A DNA stretch of 64,000 nucleotides from Pyxicephalus adspersus (taxonomy: Eukaryota > Chordata > Amphibia > Anura > Pyxicephalidae): NCBI RefSeq assembly GCF_032062135.1, contig NC_092858.1, positions 162,274,287-162,338,286 of the forward strand, written 5' to 3'. The notes under the pieces were generated by a model. That model made no database searches. It was not told the DNA's origin and saw only the letters and a program-made list of their open reading frames with translations. This document shows, piece by piece, positions 34,998 to 45,552 of this stretch. The translations under genes and the position numbers were made by a program. Every line of letters begins with the position of its first letter. The stretch's first letter is position 1.

Positions 34998-36388
34998 AAG
35001 ACACCATCTAATGTTGTGAGATGCTACTGTTAGCTGTTAAATAATTTGATATACTATGGTCCAATCTATGAGCAATATTGATCTTCCGATTGTGCCATCT
35101 TGCATGTTAAGACAAATGGCATAATCTTTTATTGGTGTTTTAATATTTTCTAAATAAAAATTTTTGTTATTTGATTTTTACATGTGTCAGGTAAGTCCAT
35201 TTTCTTTCTGCATATTTTGAATTGCTACAATACTGTGGGGATATGGCAGGCAATTATTGAAAAATTGAACTAAGCAGGTGATTAACTCATCAAGTCTCCA
35301 AATAAAGTTTAGGTGACCGAGGTGTGTAAATCTCCAGCCAAAGCTCTTGGAAATACCAAGTACATCCAGGTTTAGAAATGTAGCGGAACTTTTCCCTTCC
35401 CTTTCTACTGTGTACACCTGGCACCTATGTGGTGCTGTCACTTGAGGGCAGAGGAAAATTCTTCAGCCCTTTTTTAAGGTCCGACATACAAATGAGCAAT
35501 AGGGATGGGTATTAAGTATTAATATGTGATCAGAAGGGCTTCAAAGGGAACATTTTTCTCTCCTTGGATGGGCTCCAGGTCAGTGGTGAGCTATCCAGTC
35601 AGTCTGGAAGGTTTATCAATGCTTTTACCTTCAAGATCAGCCATCATATATTTGGGCCACATTTAGTAAAGGTGTGAAACAAGAATCTGAAATATACTGT
35701 AGATTAAAACTGTTTCACCGACTAACTCCATATAACTATGTACAATAGCCCACTGCTTAAATACAGTATGTTGAAACCTTAATTACCTTGATGACCTTTT
35801 CTATTCCTGTCTTGATTTAGATCCACCCAATTTCACTTGAGTCTCACCCCCCCCTTTTATGTATGTCATGTAGTGATGCTCAAAGGTTGATTTAAGCTAT
35901 GGTCAGACTGGCCCAATGACACTCTTCCTGATGCCAGTAAATGCCTGCCTCAAAGAAGTACCTGTAGCAGCCCCATAGAGAGTGAATGGGGGCAGCAGTC
36001 AGTGTTATAGTACTGCTTAGTGATGTGAGTGGCCGAGCTGCCGGTAAGGTGCCAAATACTGGCAGTCAGGACCACTTGAGCCCAAGGCAGTTCTGGACTG
36101 AGCTATAGAGTTTGTTACCATATATGCACTGCAGTATCAAGCTCAGTGTTGCACACATTACCAACGCATTAGTGCGACGCAGTGTCATGCATTCTGACTA
36201 GCACCCCAATGTACTATTCCCAAAGCATTGGGTTACACTTTATTGCAATGCACTATAGTATTTCTCTCAGAAAAGTGTGGTCTGATTTTTGGACCTCTCT
36301 TGAGCTTTAGGTAACCTATTGAGATGAAAGAACTGTCCTAAAACAGTACCCAAGAAACTGCAACAGAAATCATGTTGGCATATATATG
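34998..36388. other. Unassigned DNA, possible Penelope-like remnant at start
   Basis: The first 180 bases (to AATAAAAATTTTTGTTATTT) are probably part of the element carrying the hammerhead-like motif. A C-run is near 35848-35855. No gene recognised. Confidence 0.4.
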
Positions 36389-37123
36389 AGCTACAGCAAC
36401 ACATATGTGTGGAGGGCCGGCAGCTGTCAAAGGCACCACCTCTAATGTTTAAGTACATTCAAATGTGAATGTAAAACAGGAATTGGTGGGTATATAGAAG
36501 AGCTAACGCAACCCATATGCATAGATGAGCCCTTAAAGAAGAGTCAGGTATAAGGCATAGATGTTCCAAAAAGTTGATATGAAAAGCAAATGTATTATAT
36601 TCATTGTTTATTCCATCTTCTCTCCGCAATTTGTGAAACAGACAATGAAATTATTGTGGATCCCTTAGGCAAGTGGTGGGCTTCTATATAAAAAAAGTCT
36701 GAAACTGTCAAATAGACCATCTCTAAAGTGCAAGTAACATTTTATATTCTGAAAAGCACGCCCAGACGCCTTCTCCAGTGAACTATGCTGCACTATAGTG
36801 CATTGTGTTGTGGTGCTTTCCCCTGGGATTGCACAACAGGAATGCATGAGAACACGTAAAAGCTGCAGCAACCTATATGTGGAGGTGCCCTTAAAGTAGA
36901 GTCAGGAATTAGGCACAGATATTTCAAGAAGTTTATATGAAAAGCAAAGTGCAAAATGCAGTAGAACATGTCAAACAGTGATCATTTCCACTCTTTGTTC
37001 CATCTTCTGTCTGCAATTTGTGAAATAGACAGTGAAATTATTGAAGTGGATTTCTCAGGCAGGTGGTGTGCTCCCATCTAAAAAGTCAACAACTGCCAAA
37101 TGCACCATCTCTAATGTGAGTCA
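36389..37123 (+). repeat. Diverged direct repeats, about 360-bp spacing
   Basis: Three segments share sequence in order. Copy B (36501-36735) and copy C (36861-37123) both contain an AGCT..GCAACC..ATATG start, CCCTTAAAG.AGAGTCAGG, GTT.ATATGAAAAGCAAA, CCATCTTCT, CAATTTGTGAAA, AGACA.TGAAATTATTG and ACCATCTCTAA. A shorter copy A (36389-36450) keeps the start and the end (CACCACCTCTAATG) with the middle deleted. Diverged by many substitutions, so an old tandem duplication or a tandemly organised repeat. No coding content. Confidence 0.7.
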
Positions 37124-37309
37124 CTTGGACAAAATGAGACTGGATTGCCACTTTTTATTTTAGTATCTCCATACAATTCATATCAAAGACAATGGACGGG
37201 TTAAAAGATGTTTATGTAAGTGGAGTAGTCCCGTAGGATGAGCAACAGGGTCAACTTCAGTTGTTATTACAACTATTTGCTCTGAGACCTGTGGAAAAGG
37301 TATTATTTT

Positions 37310-37620
37310 GCTATTTGTGATGGGAAGAAAACACTCTATTAAATCTCATTCTACAAGATATCCTGAACTTTCTCGTCCCCTTCTAAGTTCGATCATTCAT
37401 CGTGCCAATTATTATTTTTTTCACCGCTGGATAATATGAGCTCAGAAAAAAGCTTATGTTTTCCTATACTTTAAACCGTTCATGATGTCAGAGGTGCTCT
37501 ATAAATCAAATGTTGAAGGGACCCTTGAGAATCTGCTCTACACGAGTTATAGAAAGTGTTTAATTTCACATTTTAAGTGTTCCTATCGCTCCAGAATGGA
37601 AAGAAAGTTTATCCAAGGTA
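37310..37620. promoter_or_regulatory. Candidate conserved non-coding element
   Basis: Non-repetitive stretch with GTGCCAATTATTATTTTTTTC, CGCTGGATAATATGAGCTC, CGTTCATGATGTCAGAGG and ATCGCTCCAGAATGG. Closed frames. Suggestive only. Confidence 0.27.
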
Positions 37621-39424
37621 TGGATCCGGGATAGGGGAATTGGGCTAATGACTCTTTTCATTCATCTGTAGTTTAATACAATGATCTGAATTGCAGATAT
37701 ATATCTCTATAGCAGCTGACATAGATGCCAAAGCAATGGTTTCGAAAATTCTACTTAAGGACAAGGTATAGGTTCAGTTACTGGGAGTAAAGTGAAAGCT
37801 GAACTCCGGGCAAATATCTAAACTTTTGATACATAGGAGACTTGTTGTTTTATCTGTCAAATTTTGTATTTTTGTCCAATCAGTCCAAAGTTTTCCACAG
37901 CTTTGCCATACAACACATTCTAACTAGCAAAAGAGCTGATTTTATTTGTTGCAGTTCAGTTCACTTACAGGTCTCTTCGCCACCTTCTCTCTAAGACTGA
38001 CCGGTAAAAGAGAACACAGCATAGCGATGAGTTGTAATTCTCCTATTAACATTCTACATGCGTTGTGACAAAACTATTTGGCTTATTGTGTTGTTTTTCT
38101 CCCTCTCCATCTGAGCTCTTTTGTACAGTAACTAAAAGAGGGTAATACTAAGTCAAATTCAAGTAATTACATTAAATAAAAGAAGGGTTTATTATTGAGT
38201 ACAGAGTTGCATTAATATGTGTCTTTTATATTAGTTTTGCTTTTAACATGACAGTCTTTATTATTTATCAGACCTGTCCATTAACAGTCTGCTGTATTAC
38301 AAAGTAACTTTGGGAGCTACATGGTGCCTATCCATGTAAATATGGGAAATGTTAAGTACATTGGGCATTGCATACTTGCACACTTATCATATTAAAGTCA
38401 TGAAATGTATTGTAGTTCACATTGACTCAATTTGCCAAAATTGGGAACAGTGCCATTTTCCAGTAGTCCCCTGAGATGCCAAGCCAGATTTACAGCAAAC
38501 CAAAAGGGCCATAGACAACAAAGACAATTGCGGGGGCTGTGTAGTTGCACAGTTTTAGCAGGAAATAAAATAAAGGGGATAATAGTATCTTATGGGTTCC
38601 ATGGGGGGCCTGCTTGTGGATCATGTGCAGATTAAGCTTTTTTGATAGCAAGGGTGGGAAGTTAATACATGGTGGGAATCAGAAACCTTTTAGATTCCAG
38701 GGACAAAACAACAAAAAGATAGGTAAAAATGATATATGATGTTTTGGTTGTGGTGGTGCTTTTCATATTGATCAATGGAATTTTTACTATACTAATTCCA
38801 GGACCTTCAAGTCAATTGCAGTGGTCAGAAGTGCCAGGCTTATTGCTTTCCTTGTTTCGGGTCAGCGACTCATTGGGCAGTAAAGTGTGGGTATCACTTT
38901 CAGTTCAGCCTGTAAATGGCGCCTTTAAACCTTGGGTCAGTGTTAGTAGTTGTATTTATATCCCACAAGTTCCCTTTAAAATAAAAAAGTAAAAAAATGA
39001 AATGAAATGCATTTATATTCATAGCTGACAAGTGCGTAGGGCAGAAAACAGAAACCTAACATGATATTGATTCATTTTTTTTCTTTCTAAACAGCTATGA
39101 GATTCATTAACTTATGATGGATGAGAAAAGATTCAGCTAACATGACTCTCATCATATTTAATCTTATTGTACTCCCATATTACCGGATAGTGATGTTTAT
39201 GCAACAATAGTAATAACAACATCCCGGACAAAAGTCCATTTATCAAAGATGATGTGTAGGTTCCACTGTCTTGCAAGAATGAGCTTTTAACTGAGAATAC
39301 AGATGAGAGAGTTCAGCTTGAAGGTCATAGATCTGTAATTCAGGTATGGGAGCCAATATCTGCTTGATACTTCTCTATATACAGTGCTGTATGGTTCTAT
39401 TAATTGGAGGAACAAACATTGAAA
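37621..39424. other. Unassigned DNA, no gene seen
   Basis: 'AAAGCTGAACTCCGGGCAAA' near 37794-37813 matches a similar word at 51484-51502 (AAAGTTGAACTCTGGGCAA), a frog repeat terminus. The open frame at 38729-38992 begins hydrophobically but has no domain or splice context. Confidence 0.45.
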
Positions 39425-39432
39425 ATTTCTAG

Positions 39433-39760
39433 TATTATTATTATACAGTATTTATATAGCGCCATCATATTACGCAGCGCTGTACAAAGTCCATAGTCGT
39501 CCCTCAAAGGAGCTCACAATCTAATGTCCCTACCATAGTCATATGTGATTAATGTAGTCTAAGGTCAATTGTGGGGAAAGCCAATTAACCTAACTGCATG
39601 TTTTTGGGATGTGGGAGGAAACTGGAGTACCCGGAGGAAACCCACGCAGACACGGGGAGAACCTGCAAACTCCATGCAGATAATGTCCTGGCTGGGGATC
39701 GAACCTGGGACCTAGCGCTGCAAAGGCCAGAGTGCTAACCCCTGAGCCACCGTGCTGCCC
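39433..39760 (-). mobile_element. V-SINE-like tRNA-derived SINE (well-preserved copy)
   Basis: Minus strand: head GGGCAGCACGGTGGCTCAGG with the A-box, B-box GGTTCGATCCCC, a central domain with TCTCCCCGTGTCTGCGTGGG and TTTCCTCCGGGTACTCCAGT, then GACTTTGTACAGCGCTGCGT, AATATGATGGCGCTATATAA, ending in a TATTATTATTA tail. All parts of a V-SINE are present, so it could have been transcribed by RNA polymerase III from its internal promoter. A likely target duplication is ATTTCTAGTATT (39425-39436) against ATTTATTTAGTATT (39761-39774). Less decayed than the copy at 18850. Confidence 0.85.
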
Positions 39761-39774
39761 ATTTATTTAGTATT

Positions 39775-40164
39775 GAGTTCAATTCTAATTTGCTCTTTCT
39801 GGGTTATTTGGTTTAGTTCCACAATCTAAAAACATAGTTGCAAATTTAATTCTCTTGCAATGACACACCCCTACATTGTTAGTTAGTTAGTTTTTTTTTT
39901 TGCTAAGGATACCAATAAAAAGTATTTTACTAACCCTAATTATTGCCCCTGTAGCCTTGCATCAATGCTGTGATGTTGTCATAATAAAATTAACCAGAGC
40001 AAATTAGACAATTTTTGGTAATATCTGTAAATTTTGGACTTTCTATTATTTTCACTGTTGGTAGTCATGTGGACAAAAAAGGTAAATCTCCCTAGAAAAG
40101 GACACGAAGGGCAAAAAAAGGTTAATAGAGGTTTAAATGGTTCAACTATTTTAAAAAGTTGGAA
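39775..40164. other. Unassigned DNA, no gene seen
   Basis: Short T-run near 39889-39900. No gene or bounded element. Confidence 0.45.
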
Positions 40165-40385
40165 ATATAAAAAATATAAAAAACAAAGAATTAAAATTAC
40201 TTGAAGCAGAGATATACTCACCTGTCCCAGTTTCATTGCAGGGCGCTGCCATCTTTATCCTCCCTGTGATCTTTGATCATGTTCATTAGTCGGGCTGGGA
40301 TGATGTAACTCTTGTACAGACACACAAATTCAACCCAGCATGTGCAGTTCAAAAGAGCAACCAGGCAGTTAACAATGATTATTGC
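40165..40385 (-). repeat. Copy of CCAAT/AAGATGGC frog repeat
   Basis: On the minus strand: AGAGTTACATCATCCCAGCC, then GATCAAAGATCACAGGGAGG, then AAAGATGGCAGCGCCCTGCA, then GGGACAGGTGAGTATATCTC. The order of blocks agrees with 17966-18283 and 14330-14545. Ends not defined. It abuts the solo LTR that begins at 40397. Confidence 0.5.
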
Positions 40386-40396
40386 AGAGGGAACAT

Positions 40397-41108
40397 TGTC
40401 ACACTTACCTCTTCCTCACTAAAGCACAGACTCCTCTCTCCTGCGCATGCCTGCATTTTTTGAGTCCGGGCGCACCTGCTCTTCCAGATTTAATCACTAT
40501 TGCCCCTCCCACCGGCCAATCAGAAAATAGCCTGTAAACCACCCATGGCTAGCTCAGACACAGCACTCAGAATTTGTGCAACGTGTCTTCACTAGTGCAG
40601 AGCTCCCTATCTCTTGAGCATTTCCTGTACACCTGTTGGCTAAATCAGTATGCTTATCCTGTCCAGCTCCTGTGTTAACCTCTTGTTGCCCAGTCTGTTG
40701 GTACCCAGCCAATTACCTTGTACTGTTCCAGTGTTGCTCTCCATCTGTGGGTATCCCTGTGCCTCCTGTTGCTTTCAGTGTCTCCTGTGTTCCTGTGTCT
40801 TCTGTGGCCCCTGTGTCACTGGTGTCTATTTCCTGGATCTCTGGTATTTAACCCCTGGCTTGTGACCTGACCTCTCTGGCTTGGTGCCTGCCTCGACCCT
40901 GGCCTTTCTTGACAAATTTTCTTCTTAGTGATTTGGTACGGTGTATCTTGTTGGCCACACTGGTGTGCCCAAGGACTGCAACCTGGCAGTAACCAGCAGT
41001 GCAACATTCGCACCACTAGAAGCTCTTGCGTTGGCCCTTCTCAGGGCTCACACCACTTCGGTGCAAGCCATACTGCTCCCTAGTGGCCATGTCTCCCCAA
41101 GCGTGACA
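40397..41108 (+). mobile_element. Solo LTR with 5-bp target duplication (copy 2)
   Basis: Begins TGTCACACTTACC and ends GCGTGACA, flanked by AACAT at 40392-40396 and 41109-41113. Colinear with 19614-20359 along its length, sharing GGCCAATCAGAAAATAGCCT, TGTTGGCTAA, GTCCAGCTCCTG, AACCTGGCAGTAACCAGCAG and TTGGCCCTTCTCAGGGCTC. The CCAAT box is at 40516-40520. The segment holding AATAAA in copy 1 is deleted here (after CACCACTAGAAG), so the polyadenylation signal is lost. No internal retroelement sequence adjoins it. A second, independent insertion of the same LTR family. Confidence 0.8.
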
Positions 41109-41113
41109 AACAT

Positions 41114-41639
41114 CACCTGTTCTTTTCTGCAGTAATGAAGTGTTTTTAAAAAATGTAATCCTATTGAATTATAGAAAGATATAGGAAGATATAAAAGCCA
41201 CAAATACACAACTGTATTCATTATTACATCATTGAATGCAGTTTTGCAAGCAAGTACTTCATTTTGACTTCCTGCAGCAAAGCTAACATATGAGAGGGAG
41301 AACAGTAAGTACACTTATCAGTTTATGTACTGATAGCAGAAGAAAGCAGAGTGGCAGAGAGCTCAAAACTTTCCAATCCCAGTCTTTGGTAAATCTAGGA
41401 TGACCTGGGCTCAAAGGAGATGGGTTAAAAAATGCTACCTATCAAACTCATGTCATCTAGTGGCAGAAAAAAGTACTGTAGGGAAAATCTCTGCACTAAT
41501 GTGAATATTGCAGCAAAAGCCAATTTGGTATTTTACTTTATAACGGACTATTCATTTCTTTCCTAATATTTTTGGCTAATGTTCTGCTGTAAGACATCGA
41601 TTGATATTGCCCTTCCTAAACCAGAACAAAATATGAATT
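41114..41639. other. Unassigned DNA, no gene seen
   Basis: No gene or bounded repeat recognised. Confidence 0.45.
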
Positions 41640-41960
41640 AATAAAAAATAAACACTTGCTTTCATTACCTCCCCCCTTTCCAGCTTAACATTATTCCTCG
41701 GTTATAGGTAGGCTTTAATCAGGGATGTTGTTATAGCCAATTAAAGTTAATGAAACAATCTGAATATCACTTTGCTGGGGAAATTGCTGTGGAAATGGTG
41801 TTACCTATATTCTTGTTGGATGGCGATCAATAAGTGATTTTTATTTAAACCGTCGGAGTAGGAAATTATGTGTTTCAATTTAGTCCTGAACATTCTTTGC
41901 TACCAATAAACTATTATAGAAATTGAATGTACATTTAAAATTGTCTTGGCTTGACTTAAA
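41640..41960. promoter_or_regulatory. Candidate conserved non-coding element
   Basis: Non-repetitive stretch including TAGCCAATTAAAGTTAATGA, TCACTTTGCTGGGGAAATTG, GGATGGCGATCAATAAGTGA and GGAGTAGGAAATTATGTG. Enhancer-like composition; no alignment available. Confidence 0.3.
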
Positions 41961-42456
41961 TAGTGAGTCACAGATGTGTGTGGTCCAGACTAAGTCAAAA
42001 ACATGTTTCTGACAAAGTTATTTCTATGAAGTAAGTAAAATGTAATTTAGTTAGGTGAGTGAAGTTTATAGTACTTCAAAGTGTTTACCATACTACTTCT
42101 TCAAAGTGTTTACTGTAATTAAAGAACTCCAGGGAAATAAATACAAAAAAATCCATTAAGTCCATCTAGATGTTCACTGAAAAATTGCTGAACATATTTT
42201 TAAAGTGCATTACTTTACTTATGTAACTTTTCTTTACATTTCTTTTCCAGTAGTTATTTAACTCACTTTTGAATTACAGTTTTTAAAACCTTTGCGTGGG
42301 ATTATTATTATTAACTCCTTATTTTAGTATGTTAACTTAGACTTTAAAGACTCCTTTTATGACATGCTTGTGCCTTGTGACTCTTCCTCACCCAGGTAGG
42401 TGTTATAATTATTTTCAGGATTGAAGAAAATTTGCACAAAAACTCTCACAGTTTAA
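41961..42456. other. Unassigned DNA with small duplication
   Basis: TTCAAAGTGTTTAC occurs twice, near 42076 and 42100, separated by about 10 bases. Nothing else recognised. Confidence 0.45.
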
Positions 42457-42460
42457 TTAA

Positions 42461-42720
42461 AGCAGAACTAAAGTTGCCCTTACTACCAGACGAAAATTTT
42501 ATTGCAGAAAGAGACAGGTGACATCCCGTCTGCAAGAAGCATTCCTTTTTTCCAGAGCACTCTCTTCTTCAGGCAAAATTGTACATTTGCAGCCCACCCT
42601 TGGTTACTGGAATGCCCGGCACATGCCGCCTTCCTCTTCAGTTGCCAAGTCTAAATTAACTATGTCGTCCCAGCTTGGCATATAAAGGTGGCCAAATTTA
42701 GTTCAAGGTTTAGTTCAATT
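42461..42720 (+). mobile_element. TTAA-flanked MITE, second copy
   Basis: TTAA at 42457-42460 and 42721-42724 bounds a unit beginning AGCAGAACTAAAG and ending TTTAGTTCAATT (inverted termini with GAACTAAA). The layout matches 17966-18283, and the interior keeps CGGCACATGCCGCCTTCC and TATGTCGTCCCAGC in the place of the related block. No transposase. TTAA duplication is characteristic of piggyBac; assignment tentative. Confidence 0.55.
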
Positions 42721-42970
42721 TTAAAGGATAAGGTGTCTGGGAAGGTAAAATTTTTAATTTTACATACCAAATCACTAAGTCTGCGATCGATGACTTTTCA
42801 ACCTAAGCTTTTGAATATGGTATCTAGTTGTAGTTATATCTGGTAGCAGTTACTCTATCTAGCTAGTGACTCAATTTTGTAATGTTGCAGATGTTTCTCA
42901 ATTTTCTAAGCTGCTTCTTTATTGTTCATCAGCTAATGAATGCAGCTTAAAAAGTTGCAAAACGTCTTCA

Positions 42971-43011
42971 ACATTTAAAGAACCACATTTAAAGAACCAC
43001 AACATTTAAAG
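42971..43011. repeat. Tandem repeat, 14-bp unit
   Basis: ACATTTAAAGAACC occurs twice without a gap (42971-42998), then a third partial copy ACATTTAAAG follows after a short spacer. Confidence 0.85.
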
Positions 43012-43888
43012 TCCATTCGAATTTGACTAACTACTCCTCAATATGCATGGACCTGGATAAACGAGTACCTTCACAGACAATTATTACATGGTATTGTCAC
43101 CATAATTTCCGGAGAAAGAGGAATTGAGGTTGTCAGGGTGAATGGGAACATGTGGAACTGTGGATTGAGTAGGGGAACTCCAGCTATTGTTCTCAGAGCC
43201 CTATTGATAAGAACTCCTAAACATCACTTATGGTGATGTGAGACCTGATATTCTACCACTGAGGGTAAGGAACCCACATAGCTTATTGAGGACTCTCCCT
43301 TGGCACCTTTATGTATCTTTCTTTATGCACTTTTTGGTCAAAATCTTATTTTTACTAAAAAACTTCAACCAGTCTGAATCTGAATCCTTCAGATATAGTA
43401 TTATGCAAAATAGGGCACCACAGAAATGCATTTTGACATGTTAATTGTATTGTTTGCATACACAAAAAACATTTCTGCTCAGCTGTATAAATACAACATT
43501 GAAATAGCTGACATAATATTTAGTAATCTAAATATTAACTTAATAAGTCACTCACAGGTTTTGTTCTAGAAAAGAATGTCAGAGTGGTTAAATGTTTTCA
43601 GTAAGGTACAAGCTGTCAGCAGCCTTTTTATTTCCTCTCAGCCCATATTTCTTTTTGAGTTCGAAGTGCGTAAAAAGCACAAATTGGGCTCAGTGCCATT
43701 TGCAGCTGCTCTTTGTTTGTTTATGAATTAGAGGTTGTATGGCTTTTAGTGCATATAATATAACTGGGAAAAAGGCTGAACGATGGTAAACATGCAAACA
43801 TGTTACCTATTTAAAGAGACAATTAGAAGTTTGCATGATCCAATGAACACAAGGAATTATTGTGGAAATGGATAGTGCATAATTAAAA

Positions 43889-43927
43889 GATAGTACATTT
43901 AGATAGTACACTTAGATAGTACATTTA
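43889..43927. repeat. Tandem repeat, 13-bp unit, 3 copies
   Basis: GATAGTACATTTA, GATAGTACACTTA and GATAGTACATTTA follow each other without gaps; one substitution in the middle unit. Confidence 0.95.
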
Positions 43928-44019
43928 TAGGTACACTTTGATCAAACTCAAAAATTCTTATTGGAAACGAATATCAGAAGCCAATGGTTCTAATTAATAG
44001 TTTTTGGTCATCCGGTTAA

Positions 44020-44175
44020 AAAACCTGGGCACAGTTGGTTATCCCTTAAGTTCCCACTTTAGTAGAGTTTGCTGAATGAGCTGGACACAGTTGGTCATTT
44101 ATTCAGTTTTCATCCCGGCATTTTTCCCAATAAACTAAGCACAGTTGGTAATTCAGACATTTCTCACCCCAGCTT
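44020..44175. repeat. Degenerate repeats of a GCACAGTTGGT-containing segment
   Basis: GGGCACAGTTGGTTAT, GGACACAGTTGGTCAT and AAGCACAGTTGGTAAT occur at about 44028, 44093 and 44138. Between them CATTTTTCCCA and CTTTTTTCCCA also repeat. An old irregular tandem array of roughly 45-65 bp units. Confidence 0.6.
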
Positions 44176-44989
44176 TTTTCCCAGTGGACTAGTCAGAGTC
44201 TCCAACGTGCTAAGCAAGCCACAAAACCATTGTTATTCCCTGAACTAAAGCTTTTCATAGTGCTTTATTCTTTCATGGTGTTTCTTTGGCCTGTTTTATA
44301 TATCCTAATCTACTCTAGTCACACATCTAGCTTGTCCAGGCTCATGTTATATATTTGTCTGTCCACTGTCTCAATCTACCGCTGAATATCACCCGTTATG
44401 ATCTCTCTTTGTCTACAGACTTTATTACCAGCAATATGGTACTAATCTTGGATCGTCATTCAGCCTGTCAACTCTTAACATTAGGGAAAATACAAAAGTA
44501 TGAATAGCTAGGCGATTTCTGTGGCTCTGGCTTATTATCATGAGTGGTGAAAGTACATAAAAAGTAACAAGCTATTACTGCATTTTAATTATTTTGTATA
44601 ATTTATAGATAAGACACACTTTTCAAAGCACATTGTACAAAACTCAAAACAATTAACACTTATTATTGTGCCAGATTACAACATTCACAGGACTATTTTG
44701 TTAACTGTATGTTAAAATATTTGAATATAAACAGCCACAAAAGATATGAATTTACTTTGTGTACACAAAATGCTTTTTCAAACACAGAAATTTAAAAGTG
44801 ATAGTAACATGATCATTGTGCAAAAACATAGCCTGTATAGATAGCAGAATATTGGAAAGAATCCAGCACTACAAGGTGTCTGCAAAAACCTACAAGGAAA
44901 GGGGTAGATACAGGACAAGTCATTGTGAGAGAGACAGCAGTGACTGGTTCTAATAACATAACATATAGCCATTTTATTTTATTACAAAT
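44176..44989. other. Unassigned DNA, no gene seen
   Basis: No gene or bounded element recognised. Confidence 0.45.
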
Positions 44990-45552
44990 AATATTAAATA
45001 TTACTTATATAGGGCCAACATATTATGCAGCACTGTACATTAAATGGAGGTTGCAAATGACAGATACAGGCTGTGACACAGGAGGAAGAGAGGACAGTGT
45101 CCAAAAGAGCAAAAGGTGGGAAAGCAGCACACAATAAGAGGGGAGATATGGAATGGTGGGTGCGTAGTGAGGGTTTTAGGAGACAGAAAAAGCTGGGTAG
45201 GAAAGTTTGAAAAAAGGGGATTAATGCTCTTTTAAATGAGCAGAAAGTAGGAGCAAACTGAATAGGAGGAAGACCATTCTAGAGAGTCGGGGCAGCTCTA
45301 GCAAGGTTATGAGTGAGGTTATGAGTGAGGAAGTCATTGGAGGAGCGAAGAGAGCAACTAGGGGTACGTTTTTTTATCTGTCGAGCGATAAGAAGGCAAA
45401 GCACAGGAATTTGATTCTAAGGTGAAATAGAAGCCAATGAAGAACAGTGATGGGAAGGACGGATAAATCCGGCTGCAGCATTCATAATGGATTGTAGGAG
45501 TCGGATTAGTGGAATACCAGAGAGGAGGATGTTACAGTAGTCCAGACAAGCA
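44990..45552 (-). mobile_element. L2-like LINE, 5'-truncated, reverse transcriptase C-terminal relic
   Basis: On the minus strand the remnant frame starts near 45549 with CLDYCNILLSG, then LLQSIMNAAA, and further on LHWLLFHLRIKFLCF (LHW at 45442-45434). LDYCN, the NAAA segment and LHWLP-type motifs, in this order, are the hallmark of the region just behind the reverse transcriptase catalytic core in L2/CR1-group LINEs. Frameshifts and stops break the frame, and the catalytic FxDD box would lie further upstream and is missing. The 3' tail follows: CACAGCCTGTATCTGTCATT, TACAGTGCTGCATAATATGT and TGGCCCTATATAAG, shared with 33423-33568 and with both V-SINEs. Such LINEs copy RNA into genomic nicks (target-primed reverse transcription) and commonly insert 5'-truncated. 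Dead copy. Confidence 0.8.

Larger units (their letters stand above)
42725..44019. other. Unassigned DNA with two short tandem repeats
   Basis: Contains the two tandem repeats listed separately at 42971-43011 and 43889-43927. The open frame at 43238-43444 has no domain. No gene called. Confidence 0.45.

Noticed and set aside
38729..38992. 87-codon frame with a hydrophobic start that looks like a signal peptide
   Set aside because: A single hydrophobic run is common in T-rich DNA; nothing downstream supports a secreted protein.
39680..39760. tRNA gene suggested by A- and B-box sequences (minus strand)
   Set aside because: The boxes belong to the tRNA-derived head of a SINE; the acceptor stem and anticodon arm are not conserved.
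40636..40865. Two overlapping 71-codon frames rich in Cys, Ser, Pro and Val
   Set aside because: Low-complexity reading of the C/T-rich interior of a solo LTR.
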